A DNA stretch of 64,000 nucleotides from Haemonchus contortus (Eukaryota; Nematoda; Chromadorea; Rhabditida; Trichostrongylidae): contig LS997566.1 of NCBI GenBank assembly GCA_000469685.2, positions 16,194,545 through 16,258,544 on the forward strand, read 5' to 3'. Shown here piece by piece: positions 39,171 to 50,476 of this stretch. The notes beneath the pieces were generated by a model, which saw only the letters and a program-made list of their open reading frames with translations, was not told the DNA's origin and ran no database searches. Position 1 is the first letter of the stretch. Each line of letters opens with the position of its first letter. The translations under genes were made by a program, and so were the position numbers.

Positions 39171-41167
39171 GATTTATCCCAGAAACCGTCTTTGTCGTAG
39201 ATTGTGCATTTGGCGAACATTTGAACGTGGTTCTTTCCGTCTGCCTTGCTTAGGGATATGGGGGCTTCCCTCCGAACTGCGTGAGCTCACAACATCCAAT
39301 CGTCCAGTGTGAGAGTGAAGTTTTGTATTTTTAGTGGAAAATTACGGTGTTCGCCGGAAAATGACGGAGGCTCGCGAGGGTATTCGGGTAGATGAATGCA
39401 CCGGAAATCCCAAGCTCAGCATCATCTCTCCATTGACCATGTTTGCCCAGTACGGTCTCGATCTTGATGATGGAGGTTGAATGATGAGAAAAGAATCAAG
39501 AGAAGGAAGCGAAGGATTGGCTCTGTCTTCAAGAGTTAAACCCGCTCCTTATAGAACAAGAGGGAGGTTGAGAGGTCGCATGGGTCACATGGAGTGGTTC
39601 AATTTCGCTAGGAAGAACAGAATGAGCTATGAGCGTACAGTATAACCCTTTTTCCTTTATCCCTCGACTTCGGAATGCTAGGGAGATTCTATGGTGAGCC
39701 TACCTAATCATTGGTCAAGTCACCAATGAGTACCAGGTACCGAAGGACCAATTTTTTCAACGTCTTAATTCACACTTTCTGAAAATATTCGATGATAGAT
39801 CCATTTTATCAAGTCCATGCCAGATAGTACGTAACCTTGCTGTTTTGGATGTGTATTCATTCTTTGGGCTGGCTCAATGAGAGATGAGAGAAAAGGGGAG
39901 CCAATGAAATTGTAACTAGTCAATCTGTAGAATTTGATTGCGCGATGATCGAACAAAACGAGTTTTCCTCAAGAGTCATGTCCGGAAAACGATGTTCAAT
40001 GCCACCGTAGGCTATCTGTACCACTTGGCCTCTTGATTCTGATGCTTCTCAATTGTTCCATTGATTTGATGATATAATCGATATTTTTTGGAGCAACATT
40101 TCCAAATATGTGGCGCGATCGTCGCCATAGCGACCTTCTCGCAGCAGAGCCGTGACGTCGATAGTCCTACTGCAGGTAATGCATGCAGTCATCGGCAACT
40201 CTTCAGCTGTATTGCTTTAGCTTTTTAGAGAAATCGTCAGCTCCATAGCAAAGCCTCGTAGCCTTCTACTCTGTCGCGGAGAAAAAATGCTCCTCAACCT
40301 TTTCAAACCTATTTTCTCCTCTAACGATCTAGCAAATTTTCACATTTACACCTTGCGAAATTGCTGTGCATTATTATTCAATACTGAGCGCGAGCTCAGG
40401 TTTGTAGCTTTTCTGTCTTTCACTTCCGATCCCACACGGAAATCTGAGTAATTTTTCTCTGTCGTAAAATCACGTGACTATTTAAAAGTCTATTTGCTGA
40501 TACTCTTTCTTAAAGACCGAGCGGTGACACAGTTGTTGGTTTGTTTGTAGGTCTGATGTTTATTAGTATATGTAGTCATTAGTTTTGTAACTACGCTTGT
40601 TTTGTGAGCAAGGAAAAGTGGTTCTGGTGATCATTACGGTGTATAATTTTTCTGGGCAAAGAAATGTCCTCGGAATTTGTATGCGGAACGGAATTCAACT
40701 GGTCGGTTCCAACCAGTCAATAATTATGTAATATGGTCTGAATGCTGTCTGGCGTTTGTATCAAGCCACATATTCGCGAAATGTGGGTCTATAGTAAAGA
40801 GAGTTTGGTTTTTGTATCAGAAAATGCTCTTTGTACCATACTACGTTCGAGCAAACGTCTGATTAGAAAACATCGAACGTCTAAGCTTTGATTAAACGAT
40901 CCCGAAGAGACTCAGTGAAAAGTGGTAGAAGATTATCAAAAAAGACTTCGCTCACATTAGATGTCAGGCCAGAAGAGGTTAAAGGCACCATTCACAAAAA
41001 GTTAGGGTACCCTTTTTTGACGGGAATTGATAGAACTACTCTAGAATGAAGCGATAACAACGAAAAAAGCGCAAAAAAACGATGAACAAAAAGAATTACA
41101 AAGGGCAAAAAGAAGAGCTGGAAAGGGGGCTGGACGAGTTTCACATTGAAAGAGCGTCGGTTAGAGA
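39171..41167. other. Intergenic stretch
   Basis: No gene or repeat family recognised. Confidence 0.4.
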
Positions 41168-41388
41168 CGATCGGTGTCACGTTAGACGAGTGTCGAGACG
41201 ACACAGTGTCATGTAATCGCGTCAGAACCCACCCTGAATTGCAAATTGGCAAATTGCCAGAGACGCAATGCAATATCAGACAACACATTGCTTCTCTGGC
41301 AATTTGCCAATTTGCAATTCAGGGTGGGTTCGGACGCGATTACATGACACTGTCGTCTCGACACTCGTCTAAGGTGACATCGGTCGAG
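41168..41388. repeat. Long foldback palindrome (~100-bp arms, 15-nt loop)
   Basis: The left arm (41168-41270) is the reverse complement of the right arm (41286-41388) with only a handful of differences and one 2-nt indel. For example, CACCCTGAATTGCAAATTGG left and CCAATTTGCAATTCAGGGTG right. The loop is at 41271-41285. No TA or other clear target duplication was found at the ends. It is most like a foldback/MITE element or a recent inverted duplication, and would form a long hairpin RNA if transcribed. Confidence 0.85.
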
Positions 41389-41840
41389 GGGCGGAGATGC
41401 GAATTACGACAACAACGGGCCAGCCACTATGCCCTCGACGTCGAAATTGCGGAAGTGAGAAGGACCCTTCTACAACCCATGGGGGCCGCTGAGTATTAAT
41501 AAGGTAAGAACTCAATAACTTTTTTTATCGTGAACGGTGCCTTTAAAGTTCCCACAGGGTTGACGAGTTGCGAACAAAACTTCGGCCTTGGACGAGACTG
41601 CTACAGATGTTGAAATGAACGCTGTGGAGAAGGAGAATAAGAATCAAATAATTTTGATCAGCTAAGTAGAACAGATATCCATTGCCCGAGTTTGCGATGT
41701 CGCCTCAGCACGAACACTCAATGAATGAATTTCGGGGATTGGTCTGCAGGTCAGTACCATGGAGTAAAATGGCCATGGAATGCTCCAAGGACACCAGGAA
41801 CATCTGTAGACTCCTACTCCTACGTCTGAAATACCTGTGT

Positions 41841-42465
41841 TCAAGATATGTAGCTAAAGTGAATTTTCGCCTCCTTTTTAAAATGTTTATTGCTGCCAAA
41901 GAGGAACAGTCTCTGATCCTTTATTCTTGCTGCAAATCTGAATTTGTTCGTACCAATCCGTCCGTCTGTAGTCTCAGCTTCAACACAATTACCTTTTTCA
42001 CCCTTTGCGATGAAGTTATCGACATGGTCACAAAGAGAGTCAGAGGAAGAACTTGCGATAGCCTCCGTTCCTTGCTCATTGATAAGTGGTTGCTGCTCTG
42101 CCATGCCACTCTTACAATTAGTACGAACTGACGGATATGTTTGATATTTTGCTGCAGTAATGCATCGCACTTGTTACATCCATACATCCTCAATGACTGT
42201 TTTTTGCTTACAACTAGGTTGATATTTACCACTAGAATCCACAGCAAAAGCTTTATATAGAAGAACTTCATACTTCTGAGAGATAAAGGTAACCTCTTGA
42301 AAGGATTACATGTGACCCGTTGGTAGGAGCTTCCATGCGAAGCTTACGAGGGTGTGATGCAGTAGGATCGAAATTGTCGCGTCGCAGCGAGAGAGAAGCC
42401 ACGCGCGAAGGAATGTAGCAGAATGCAGCAGCAAGTAAGAAATACAGGAACAAAAGAACTAACAT
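41841..42465 (-). CDS. Putative small secreted or membrane-anchored protein (2 exons)
   Basis: Not recognised. Exon 1 is 42465-42294 and exon 2 is 42151-41841, which splice in phase to 160 residues. Exon 1 begins with a strong hydrophobic leader (MLVLLFLYFLLAAAFCYIPS), so signal peptide or N-terminal anchor. The remainder is polar (EAPTNGSHVILSR, then MAEQQPLINEQGTEAIASSS). A possible donor at the end of a TDGRIG stretch (about 41,955) would drop the last basic segment and lead to an unseen exon. A TTTTTCATACAG acceptor at 42520 would allow extra hydrophobic residues upstream (NAIIIFGIVV), making a single-pass anchor. It is divergent from BBIP1, with about 360 bp between starts. It could be a non-gene; codon content and hydrophobic leader are the only support. 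Confidence 0.4.
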
Positions 42466-42826
42466 TACAACTATGCCGAAAATAATAATCGCATTTCGAT
42501 TGAGCTGTATGAAAAACTATAATTTCGGGGCGATTGGTCTGCGATTGCCGCGCGCGGCGAATCGATCACACAGGATCGGTCCTGCTGCCCTTTTTCCAGT
42601 CCCTCCGAATGCGCAACGGGGTGCAAATATCAATATACCTCGTTCCAGAGCAATTTTATAACATAGTGTCTCTGTGATAATCTCGGTCACCTTGTATCTT
42701 TAACTTTCAGATGGGCTTTCGGAGTTTTCACGCGATTCTGCCTTTGGATTGATATTGCATTCATTCGCTTGTCACTAATCAGTTTCGACTTCATAGTTAT
42801 TCCCTTACCGTCAAGTTACTTTCAGC

Positions 42827-43580
42827 ATGTCGGATTTGCGTGAGACGCTAAGTGCCGCGGACGCTTTCCTCTTCAAAGAGGAAGCAATGACACCAATTTT
42901 TTGCAAACCGAAGCTGTTACCGTTGAAAACCATCACCTTGCAGAAGCTCGACGATATGCAAAAAGAAGCCAGAAATCGAGCGAGAACTGAAGAGGTAATT
43001 AAACTAGTTTTTGTCAGAAAAAGTTGAAAGGTCATAAGCAATTCCAATAGAAGAGCTCATAGAAAAATCTTCCTGGGCAATGTATAAAATATGGGGAGGT
43101 GAAGATCAGCCTTTTTGAATTGAATCACCTATCCAACTACCACCTATTCGAGAAGATGTAGAGGCAGTCTGGGGCGTAGTCAGTCCACACAATTACTCGA
43201 AAGGGACCATCGTATAGTCAGTATTCGATCTGCAAGCGAAATGATCGTTCATAGAGAATGAAGGAGCCAAAGATGACCTAGATCAGATTCTACCCGAAAG
43301 CTGACTTGTACATCGGCTGGCCACCGTAATTCATTGTATAGGCCACACTCGCATTCAATACGCCATTACGATTCTGAGTGGAAGTCGAGTGCGGGGCGTA
43401 TCCCTCAGAGGTCATTGATTAACGCTGAAGACCTCATCCTTTCATCTTTTGCCTTTCGGAATGGGGCTTTTTTTCGTGTCAGCATTCCTTTTACACACTT
43501 TCAGACGCTTTTTTTAGGTACCCCCTGATCCTGTTCCATCTTCTGAGGCGAAGGCTGATATTTGGACCGCAGAAGACTGA
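42827..43580 (+). CDS. BBIP1: BBSome-interacting protein 1 (BBIP1/BBIP10) orthologue, 2 exons
   Basis: Small subunit of the BBSome, the coat complex that moves membrane proteins in cilia. Exon 1 is 42827-42994 and exon 2 is 43518-43580, giving 76 residues. The core FKEEAMTPIFCKPKLLPLKT followed by ITLQKLDDMQ matches the conserved BBIP1 stretch around 'CKPKLLPLKSLTLEKLE' known from vertebrates. Family members are about 70-95 residues, so the length fits. The ATG follows a TTACTTTCAG acceptor by one base, suggesting trans-splicing or a 5'UTR intron. Exon 2 starts after a T-rich acceptor and encodes an acidic tail ending WTAED. It is assigned by phase and splice signal, so it is less certain than exon 1. 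The intron contains a 5'-truncated SINE. The putative gene to the left is divergent. Confidence 0.85.
43300..43445 (+). mobile_element. 5'-truncated SINE in BBIP1 intron
   Basis: Only the 3' half: CTGACTTGTACATCGGCTGG, TTACGATTCTGAGTGGAAGT, GGCGTATCCCTCAGAGG and GACCTCATCCTTT. It lacks the polymerase III boxes. It lies between the two BBIP1 exons in the sense orientation. Confidence 0.78.
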
Positions 43581-44169
43581 TAGCAGACTGACTAATGATA
43601 ATTAATGTTGTACGTATAATGCTTCGAGCCGCAAAACAGATAAACCTGACGCTGGTCGTTCTGAAGATGTGATTTTTTCACTTTGATGCCTTCTACGACT
43701 TTATAACATTTCAGAGATACTGCTTCATACAACTTAGAATCTAATAGACCCTTTAGTTCCTATGCTGTTCACCAGTTCACCAGAAGTAACATCACGTCTA
43801 ATTGTGATGGACGTGTTTCATAGCTATCAGTTGTTCCCCGTCATTACAGTAGACAGCTTCATACGAAGTAGAAGTGCTCGAGCACTATCTGGGGGTTACT
43901 TATCCGATCTCAGTATGAAGCTGACCACTTGGGCTAACTCAGCAAAACTGTTATTCACGCTATGCAATCGCATTTCTGGAACCCCTACGTTCGGCGTAAG
44001 CCAGTGGATAGCTAGGCTACCCTTGCACCCATAGCCATTCATAATGATGTGCCCTTTCATCCTACGCTTGTTTAGCAGAAGAATAGGCTCTGATAAACTA
44101 TGAAACAAGCCAGAAAATCGAATGTTAGCACAACTGTTCGAAGTCTCAATTGATGTTTATGGGACCGAC

Positions 44170-44860
44170 AGGCTCACCCCGTAGGGGTCAAAATGGAACT
44201 TATTCCAGTGAAGGCGAAGAGAGCCGCTGAACAGACCAGCAACTCAGAGGGATCAATCTGAAGCAGCAACTTACAGTTACCGGTTGCTTCCTTGACGACT
44301 TTGTTCTTCATGTTGATAGGTATCCGAACTAGATTTGTTTCACTTTGCGTACAACGCGTCCTCATGCGGCGATGACAATAGTGGAGGTCGAGAACAGAAG
44401 AAGAAGTTAAAATTATGTTGTCTACAGATGGAGGAAAGGACTTATTGTAAGAAGTGACATAGAAATGACAGTTAGACAATGGCGGCTGAGAACGAAGCCG
44501 ACAGCGTAGAGTCGAACAGTGAGGAGGGACGATCGACTGGCTTGTTGCTGGCTTCTCTATGAATACACTGACCGGAAGCTGGGAGCATAGCGGCTGAAAC
44601 CGCAGGATCAGGAGGAGCTAAACGGAAACGACCCGATTCGAGTCGATGTAATGAAGCTGAGCCTTCACGTGCATGCTTTCCTTGAAGTTCCTGTTCACTG
44701 AAACAATGGTGTTATGAGTATCGAAGTCTCGAATAGGTGCTGCTTCCTGCTCATAGACAGATCCCTGCTCTGAAGAATCCTTTTGTATCTACTAAGGATA
44801 AATTTTAATTTCCATTTGGGACCAGGGGATGTTCGCCTGCCTGTCAAGCTTCAGCAATGG
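44170..44860 (-). other. Open minus-strand stretch, possible decayed element
   Basis: The minus strand is open over 44,174-44,630 in one frame (ending SAALFAFTGISSILTPTG) and reads protein-like in another near 44,470-44,630 (PVDRPSSLFDSTLSASFS). Two frames competing suggests an old coding element with frameshifts. No family recognised. Confidence 0.2.
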
Positions 44861-46744
44861 GCTTGCGGAGGATGACAGGTGTTCAAATGAATGCATTTCA
44901 ATGCAATCGGCCCACATCCTCCCATCCGGCGAAATTGAAGCTGAGGGGAAAGGGACGAACAAAGAGAGCTGGCGTCTTTGAGTTTTACCTTAGACGAGCC
45001 TCTACCGCTCCAGAAATATGTTTAAAGGTGTTATATAGCACTTTTGGTTGACCATAAAGCACCTTTAGCCCAATAAAAAGCTATGAGGTTCTGCGGTAGA
45101 TTCTAACCTAACCTATAACACTTGCCACTGTTGGACAGAGACTCGAGCGCGTGGCGACACACTGTATGAGCTTTTGTATGGTGCCATTTTCTTCAATCCC
45201 AGCCGGAATGAGCTCACTTACCAAAGTGCTCGAAATTTTTGTTTGACAACAACTTCTGATTACAAAGTTAGAACTCTGACTCACATTTCGCGGTTTACAA
45301 CTGGCAAAACGAGATTTCGGAGTGGCCTATTCCGGATACCAACCCCAGGACCATACTTATGTTCAAACTTTTTCACCCTAAGCATGTCCCATTACTTCTT
45401 AATTCTTCAGATGGAACAGTGCCGACGTCGTGTTCGGGGCGAAAACCCCAAACCTATATGCCTCCCCATAGCGGCTTCGAACTCACTAAATACCTTTGAA
45501 ATTTGCACCTTCACCTGCTGCAAAAATCGCCATCGGAGAGATGTCAACTGTGAAAAAATTGTATCAAAACTTCCACCCAACGGGCATACTTTCTTAATTA
45601 TTAGGCAAGGTGAATTTCCAATCAGAACATCGCTATCTAGTCTGTTCTCACTCTTATTTTGGATAGGCACGACTGTGGCTGACAACTGTGTGATTTCACG
45701 TCATTGTCATCATTGGTTTTGGAAGTAGCGTTGGTTTTCGAAAGCGAAAAAAAGCTAGTCTGGCGATTTTTGTGACGTCTCATTTTGTTGAACAAAAAAA
45801 GTTCATTAAGTTCTAATTGCGGGACGGAATTCCTGTTGCGGAAAGGCTTCATTAAAAACATCTCACAGTGGAACGAATAGCGTGGTAAAGGAAGAGTGAT
45901 GCTAAAACAATCGTGGGGAGCACTATCATGAACCGTGCTTTCAAACGGAGAAGACACCAATTGAAATTTCCTGGCGAGTAATGACTGCGAAGCCGGACAG
46001 TGTGCCGAACAACAGTATTCTCGTACGCATCGCGTGCTGGCTGACCAGTACAGGCAATTTATGAGTTCTAATATTAGCCTCGAGAGGCCTCATTACAGCG
46101 GATAATCAGAATACTCAGGTTGGCAGAGAACGGAGGAGGGATTAATGATATTAGGAAAATAGGAACCAGCAACGAAGAAGGTGTAAGGATTCCTGACTTA
46201 TACAGTCCACGACTGTGACAGTCCTTTTCTCGCCAGTAGAGAGCTCCAGAAGATAACCTACAACTGTGACCAAAGTGGCAAATGGAAATCAGCCATGAAC
46301 TCGCAAGAAGATCGTCTTCTAGAACTGTGAAGGACCTCAAGGAATTCATGCCCAAAGCTCTACAAGGCTACAAGGATGGCATATTCATAGGCTGAACAAT
46401 AATGCAGAAGTATCGAGGGACCCGTTGACCGCTTAGCCTGGACCCAGAAAGACGTTCAACGAACTACTCCTGAAAGCCAGTTCCTAACACAAAACTTCCT
46501 AGAACACCTAATCTACCTAACTGGGGATATATTCGATTTGGATGGGCGACGGCGCTCAGGGACCTTCAAAGAAAAGTGCACGTTATAGTGGCAATTCCTA
46601 AGGTACTCCACGGCAACTAAAGCTAGCTCGTTAGGAGTAGCTTTACTCCGCTGAAATGTTTTGCTCAAGTCTACGGTTGAAATCTGCTGAATAAGACCAT
46701 AACCGCGGACCACCTGGACAAGCATGCAAACAGCTGCTAATCAG

Positions 46745-46985
46745 CTAAATCAGCTAAGCCTGCGATGGTATGGAGACGCCAAGGGACCACAGCATAACCC
46801 ATCAAGAGATCCAATGAAGTTTGAAGCTGAATGAATGTGACAATGTAGAGCCCCAAGCAGAGGTGGAGGGGCGTGGTGAGTATGGACCCTCCCAAAGCTA
46901 AAGTAATGGCTGAAGATCCCGTGAATAGATAGACTTAGCGACAACTCACAAGAGCAATGGATCCTGCGACTGACCCTACTCCGTC
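46745..46985 (+). pseudogene. C-terminal remnant of an RTE-like non-LTR retrotransposon reverse transcriptase ORF
   Basis: Plus-strand pieces read LRWYGDA (46760), then PKQRWRGVVSMD (about 46,853-46,890), AEDPVNR, and RQLTRAMDPAT (to about 46,975). These match, in order, the C-terminal tail of nematode RTE-type ORFs: LRWYGH..., RPKQRW.D, AxDRxKWRQ.TR.ADPATTRDK. In-frame stops and small shifts show decay. Sequence from 46,080 to 46,745 may be further decayed parts of the same element, but I could not place an RT motif there. Confidence 0.62.
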
Positions 46986-47723
46986 CCGAACTACAACCAC
47001 TGCTTTGCAGAGGTTTTGTGGCCGCTACTTCCCAAGATAGGATTTAAAGAAGAGGGAGAAGGAGAAGGGCAGGCTGCTGAGCAAAACGCCAGACCAGGTG
47101 ACCGAAGGTTCCGTTCGCAGCTAGTGCAGTGACCAATTTCTTTAGCTTGGACCTCGCCATAATCCGATCATATGCACACTGCCGTTCCGGACTAGGAGGT
47201 TTGCTCTGAGAAAAACCTTGAATAGGACATGAAAATAGAAAGAAGTTCCTGCCCAGGTGTGGTCTGTGTATCATTGCACATAAGAAGCACAAGTCCAATA
47301 TCGTGAAGGTCGAGACTGGAGCACACCGAGAATGACACACGGCCGATCTAGCTCTTCTATGTAAATCTGAAATTTTATTTCCATCCAAATGACGACTCTT
47401 CCATTTTTTCCCTGAGTAGCTACTTCGTTATTAAATGGTGTTTTTCTGTAGCCATTGCCGTCGGTACATTTCATATATGCGGATCTGTCGTCGGATCTTA
47501 TTCACATTGCTGTTACAGACTTGGCAGCCAGAAAAAAAAACATGGGCACAGAATAGAGTTGTTTGATTTACTCTACCGAGTACCTTACCAAAGCTCCGTA
47601 CCGTTCATATAATCAAATATCACTATCATGTTTAACTCAGATCACTATCATGTTTATCACTTCACAGAGAAAACTTATGACTGTAACGAAGTGGTCCGTC
47701 GAATATCTTCGAGCGCCACTGTA

Positions 47724-48994
47724 CAGGGTGTCCCAAAATTATTTGCGCCAAAGTTCAGTAATTTTTAAGGTGGAAATAATCTGTCGAATTCATATTACCT
47801 GTTATTAATTAGTTGCATAAGAAGGTTTCCTTGCAATATGCATGGTTACTGATATGGAACTCCCAATATCTTTCACATGGAGGAGGCTCATTCAATGCCA
47901 CTTGCAATCATTGACGCGCGAGAAGAGCAAGGGCGTTATGAAATTCTTTGGGATTTTTCTAATAACCGTATCGGAGGCTATTGAACGATATAGAAAAGAA
48001 GATTGAATCAGAGACAAACCAGGAAAGATAGAAAGGTAGAATGTCTCTGAAGATAGGGCTGTTAAAATGGTCCGTATGCCAATCGGTCGGGATCCTGGGT
48101 GACCCATCAAAAGGAAGTCAACGGGCACGGCTTATCCGAGTTATCGCGATGGAAGAATGTCATGCAGGAGCTTCACTGCCGTTCCTATCATATGCAGAAA
48201 TTTCGCTTCAATTCCGATCTCAACAGATACTGCAGGGCCAAAAATGCAGAAAGTCGAAAGTGGTGACACGCAACCCTTCGTCGTTTTCTCTGGTCAAGAA
48301 ATTTTTTACGATCAAGCCATTCCTCAACAACCAAAACGTTCGCGTTCCGGAAAGAAACATCCAGCGTGTAATATCTCTTAAAAAGATTGTTATCAGAACA
48401 GTAAAATGATGTTTTTCGAGGAAATCACTGACAAGGGTAAGCCGCTCGCGATTTCTTCGGTGCAGGCGTGAAAATTGACCAAGACCAGTACTCAAACGGC
48501 GTACTAATGGAAGTAAATAAAACATAGATCCAACTACAATTCCTGAAACATCTCATAGTCCTTCCAGCAAGACGCTACTCCAGCCCACAGAGCCAAGTTT
48601 GCCCGCGAGTGGTGCCGACGACAGCTGCCCGACTCCATTGGTGAAGAGGAATGGTCATCCTATTTTCCAGAACTTGACTCACCTGAATCCCACGAATGGT
48701 CCCTGATTAGAAGAGGACCTGTCGAGTTTGCAATCTCAGTTTGGAGTCCTAGAATGCAAAAGCTGGAGGACGGCAGGGAAGAAATGGAGAAGGATACCTG
48801 CGTGCCACATGCGATCAAGTCGAAAGCAAACTTTGACTTCTATTCGCGCTCACGGGGTATATTTTGGAATGCGACTTTAGCATATTGTAGCACATAGTGT
48901 TAGCTAGGGTGCATGGAAATTCCATCGTCTTTTGCACTTAAGAAGTTTCAAATATATTGCTATAAATCGGCGCAAATAATTTTGGGACACCCTG
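47724..48994 (+). mobile_element. Full-length but dead mariner element (1,271 bp)
   Basis: TA target duplication (47722-47723 and 48995-48996). The inverted ends CAGGGTGTCCCAAAATTATT and its mirror at 48968-48994 agree over at least 26 bases. Length is normal for mariner. The plus strand carries transposase relics broken by frameshifts and stops: a helix-turn-helix and linker region near 47,960-48,050 (IERYRKEDSIRDKPGK), a stretch near 48,280-48,350 (VKKFFTIKPFLNNQNVRV) corresponding to the family's FSDEK.F... block, and AHRAKFAREWCRRQLPDSIG near 48,570-48,640 from the catalytic core. Similar ends and core recall the hookworm bandit/Hsmar1-like group; that affiliation is inference. Confidence 0.88.
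47880..48840 (+). pseudogene. Mariner transposase pseudogene
   Basis: The reading frame inside the 47.7-49.0 kb mariner is split between frames with several stops. Recognisable blocks appear in the right order: DNA-binding domain, the FSLVKKFFTIKPF block before the second catalytic Asp, then the AHRAKFAREWC block after it. The GQEIF frame at 48,290 versus the KKFFTI frame shows a frameshift. The expected aspartates are partly lost (SLVKK or SGQE where SDEK is usual), so the enzyme is inactive even apart from the frameshifts. Confidence 0.82.
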
Positions 48995-49457
48995 TATATG
49001 TATTGCCTGTGTCTTGGCTCCTGCTTAATATACTCACATCAAACTTTGCCGGCGCTCTGTTCATGTGTGGACTAATTTCGGAATGGGCTACGGAATCATA
49101 AATTTTATTCGATGGAAGTTCATCATGTCGCAACAATGTACATGAAACTGCATCAATAAAAGCACCACGTCTTAGCAATAATATAGTAGTGAAAACAAGC
49201 AAAAACTTAAAAATGTAATAAAAGTTGGCAAAAATGTAAATACTTTATCTGATCTATCACTGTAAGTCAATCAAGAATATAGTAACTGCACGGAAAGATA
49301 GGAAAATAAGGAATTTGAAGCCGTTTTTGTTAAAGCCGTAGGAGCCGTAAAGCTAACACATCAAATAATAGTAAAGAAGATAACAAAATAAGATGATGAG
49401 CAGCTTATAATTTGTTTCGCACAATTCATAAATATCCAGAAGTACGCCATAGTAAGA

Positions 49458-49844
49458 ATGAGCGAAAAAAGCGACAAGAATTTGTACACGCATACCGCGT
49501 TAAGATTCGGCTTATACTCAGGACTGGAGAGAAGTACACATTTGGTTGTCCGGCTGGCCACAGCCTCGAATCGAATCTTTAAAAATCTGTATTTTCTTCA
49601 CTTCTTGAAACCTATACACCAGAGGACTTCGATTGAAAGTGATCGGCACCAGTGGCTATCTTTGAAGTATGCAACTTTGGTCTTTAATGCAAGACCTGAG
49701 GCCGTTTGCGATGAATCTATCAAAAGAGCCCGGGCTATTTTCTGGAATGTTTTGGTGGATTTCATGAAATCGCCGTATAAGGGCACTACCTATAAGTACT
49801 TGCGCGAGCATGAATATGCTGCTCTCTCTTCCTCACTAATTTAA
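49458..49844 (+). CDS. Hypothetical single-exon ORF, 128 residues
   Basis: ATG-initiated open frame (MSEKSDKNLYTHTALRFGLY ... YLREHEYAALSSSLI) just right of the dead mariner. The second half (LKYATLVFNARPEAVCDESI, then KRARAIFWNVLVDFMK) has protein-like composition with amphipathic helices, but I recognise no family, see no signal peptide and no convincing splice sites. It could be a small gene, the last exon of a longer one, or chance. Confidence 0.28.
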   Translation: MSEKSDKNLYTHTALRFGLYSGLERSTHLVVRLATASNRIFKNLYFLHFLKPIHQRTSIESDRHQWLSLKYATLVFNARPEAVCDESIKRARAIFWNVLVDFMKSPYKGTTYKYLREHEYAALSSSLI

Positions 49845-50077
49845 CCCTATAATGGCCGAATTGTCATGTTTCCATTCGCCACGTATGTGCTTCTTCATAG
49901 GTACTTCTTCATCCAAGCACTACAGTGCCGAGATTTATCCAGAGTTATGTCAAGCACATCGCTTCTGCGGAGCGGTTCTGTGCACGGGTCGTTCCAAAGC
50001 AGGAAATAATGTCGAAATCGAACCTCTAGTAAGTCGACTACGATATCATAAAATCTTCAAATACGGGTGAAGGACAA

Positions 50078-50357
50078 AGGATAAAGGCTTTTTGGCGTTA
50101 ATCAATCCCATTTGAGGGATGCGCCCCCGCATACGACTTCAGTTCAGAATTTTAGTGGCCGACTGAATGCGTATGTGGCCTATATGGTGAGTGCGGTGGC
50201 CAACCGCTATACACGTTAGTGCTTTTTTCCTCCCAAACGAGCCTGGTACCAATTAACCGATGGTAAGCTTGGTTGGCCTAGGCGGGTATCTATCGGGGAC
50301 TCGAACTCGCGAACGCGCGTGCGATATAGTGTACCTCTTGCACTTACACCCCTCGTG
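50078..50357 (-). mobile_element. tRNA-derived SINE, copy 9 (minus strand, downstream of pax-1)
   Basis: On the minus strand: B box relic GCGAGTTCGAGTCCCCG, AACCAAGCTTACCATCGG, GGTACCAGGCTCGTTTGGGA and GATTGATTAACGCC with a CTTTATCCTT end. It starts about 120 bp beyond the pax-1 stop codon in the same orientation, so it may be transcribed into the pax-1 3'UTR. Confidence 0.75.
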
Positions 50358-50476
50358 ATTTTTGGTGAAAAACAAATGCTGGACCTTTTCCGGAAGAGTT
50401 AATTGATGCCGACCACTTTGTCTAACCCCATTCCTGTTGAACATGCAAACGTCATTCGACTGTGGAGGAAATTTGT

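Noticed and set aside
41146..41499. 117-residue plus-strand frame
   Set aside because: Spans the foldback palindrome, so the open frame is a by-product of the inverted repeat.
45174..45728. 184-codon plus-strand open frame
   Set aside because: Long, but no ATG at its head, no recognisable motif, and an equally open minus-strand frame overlaps it; kept out for lack of support.
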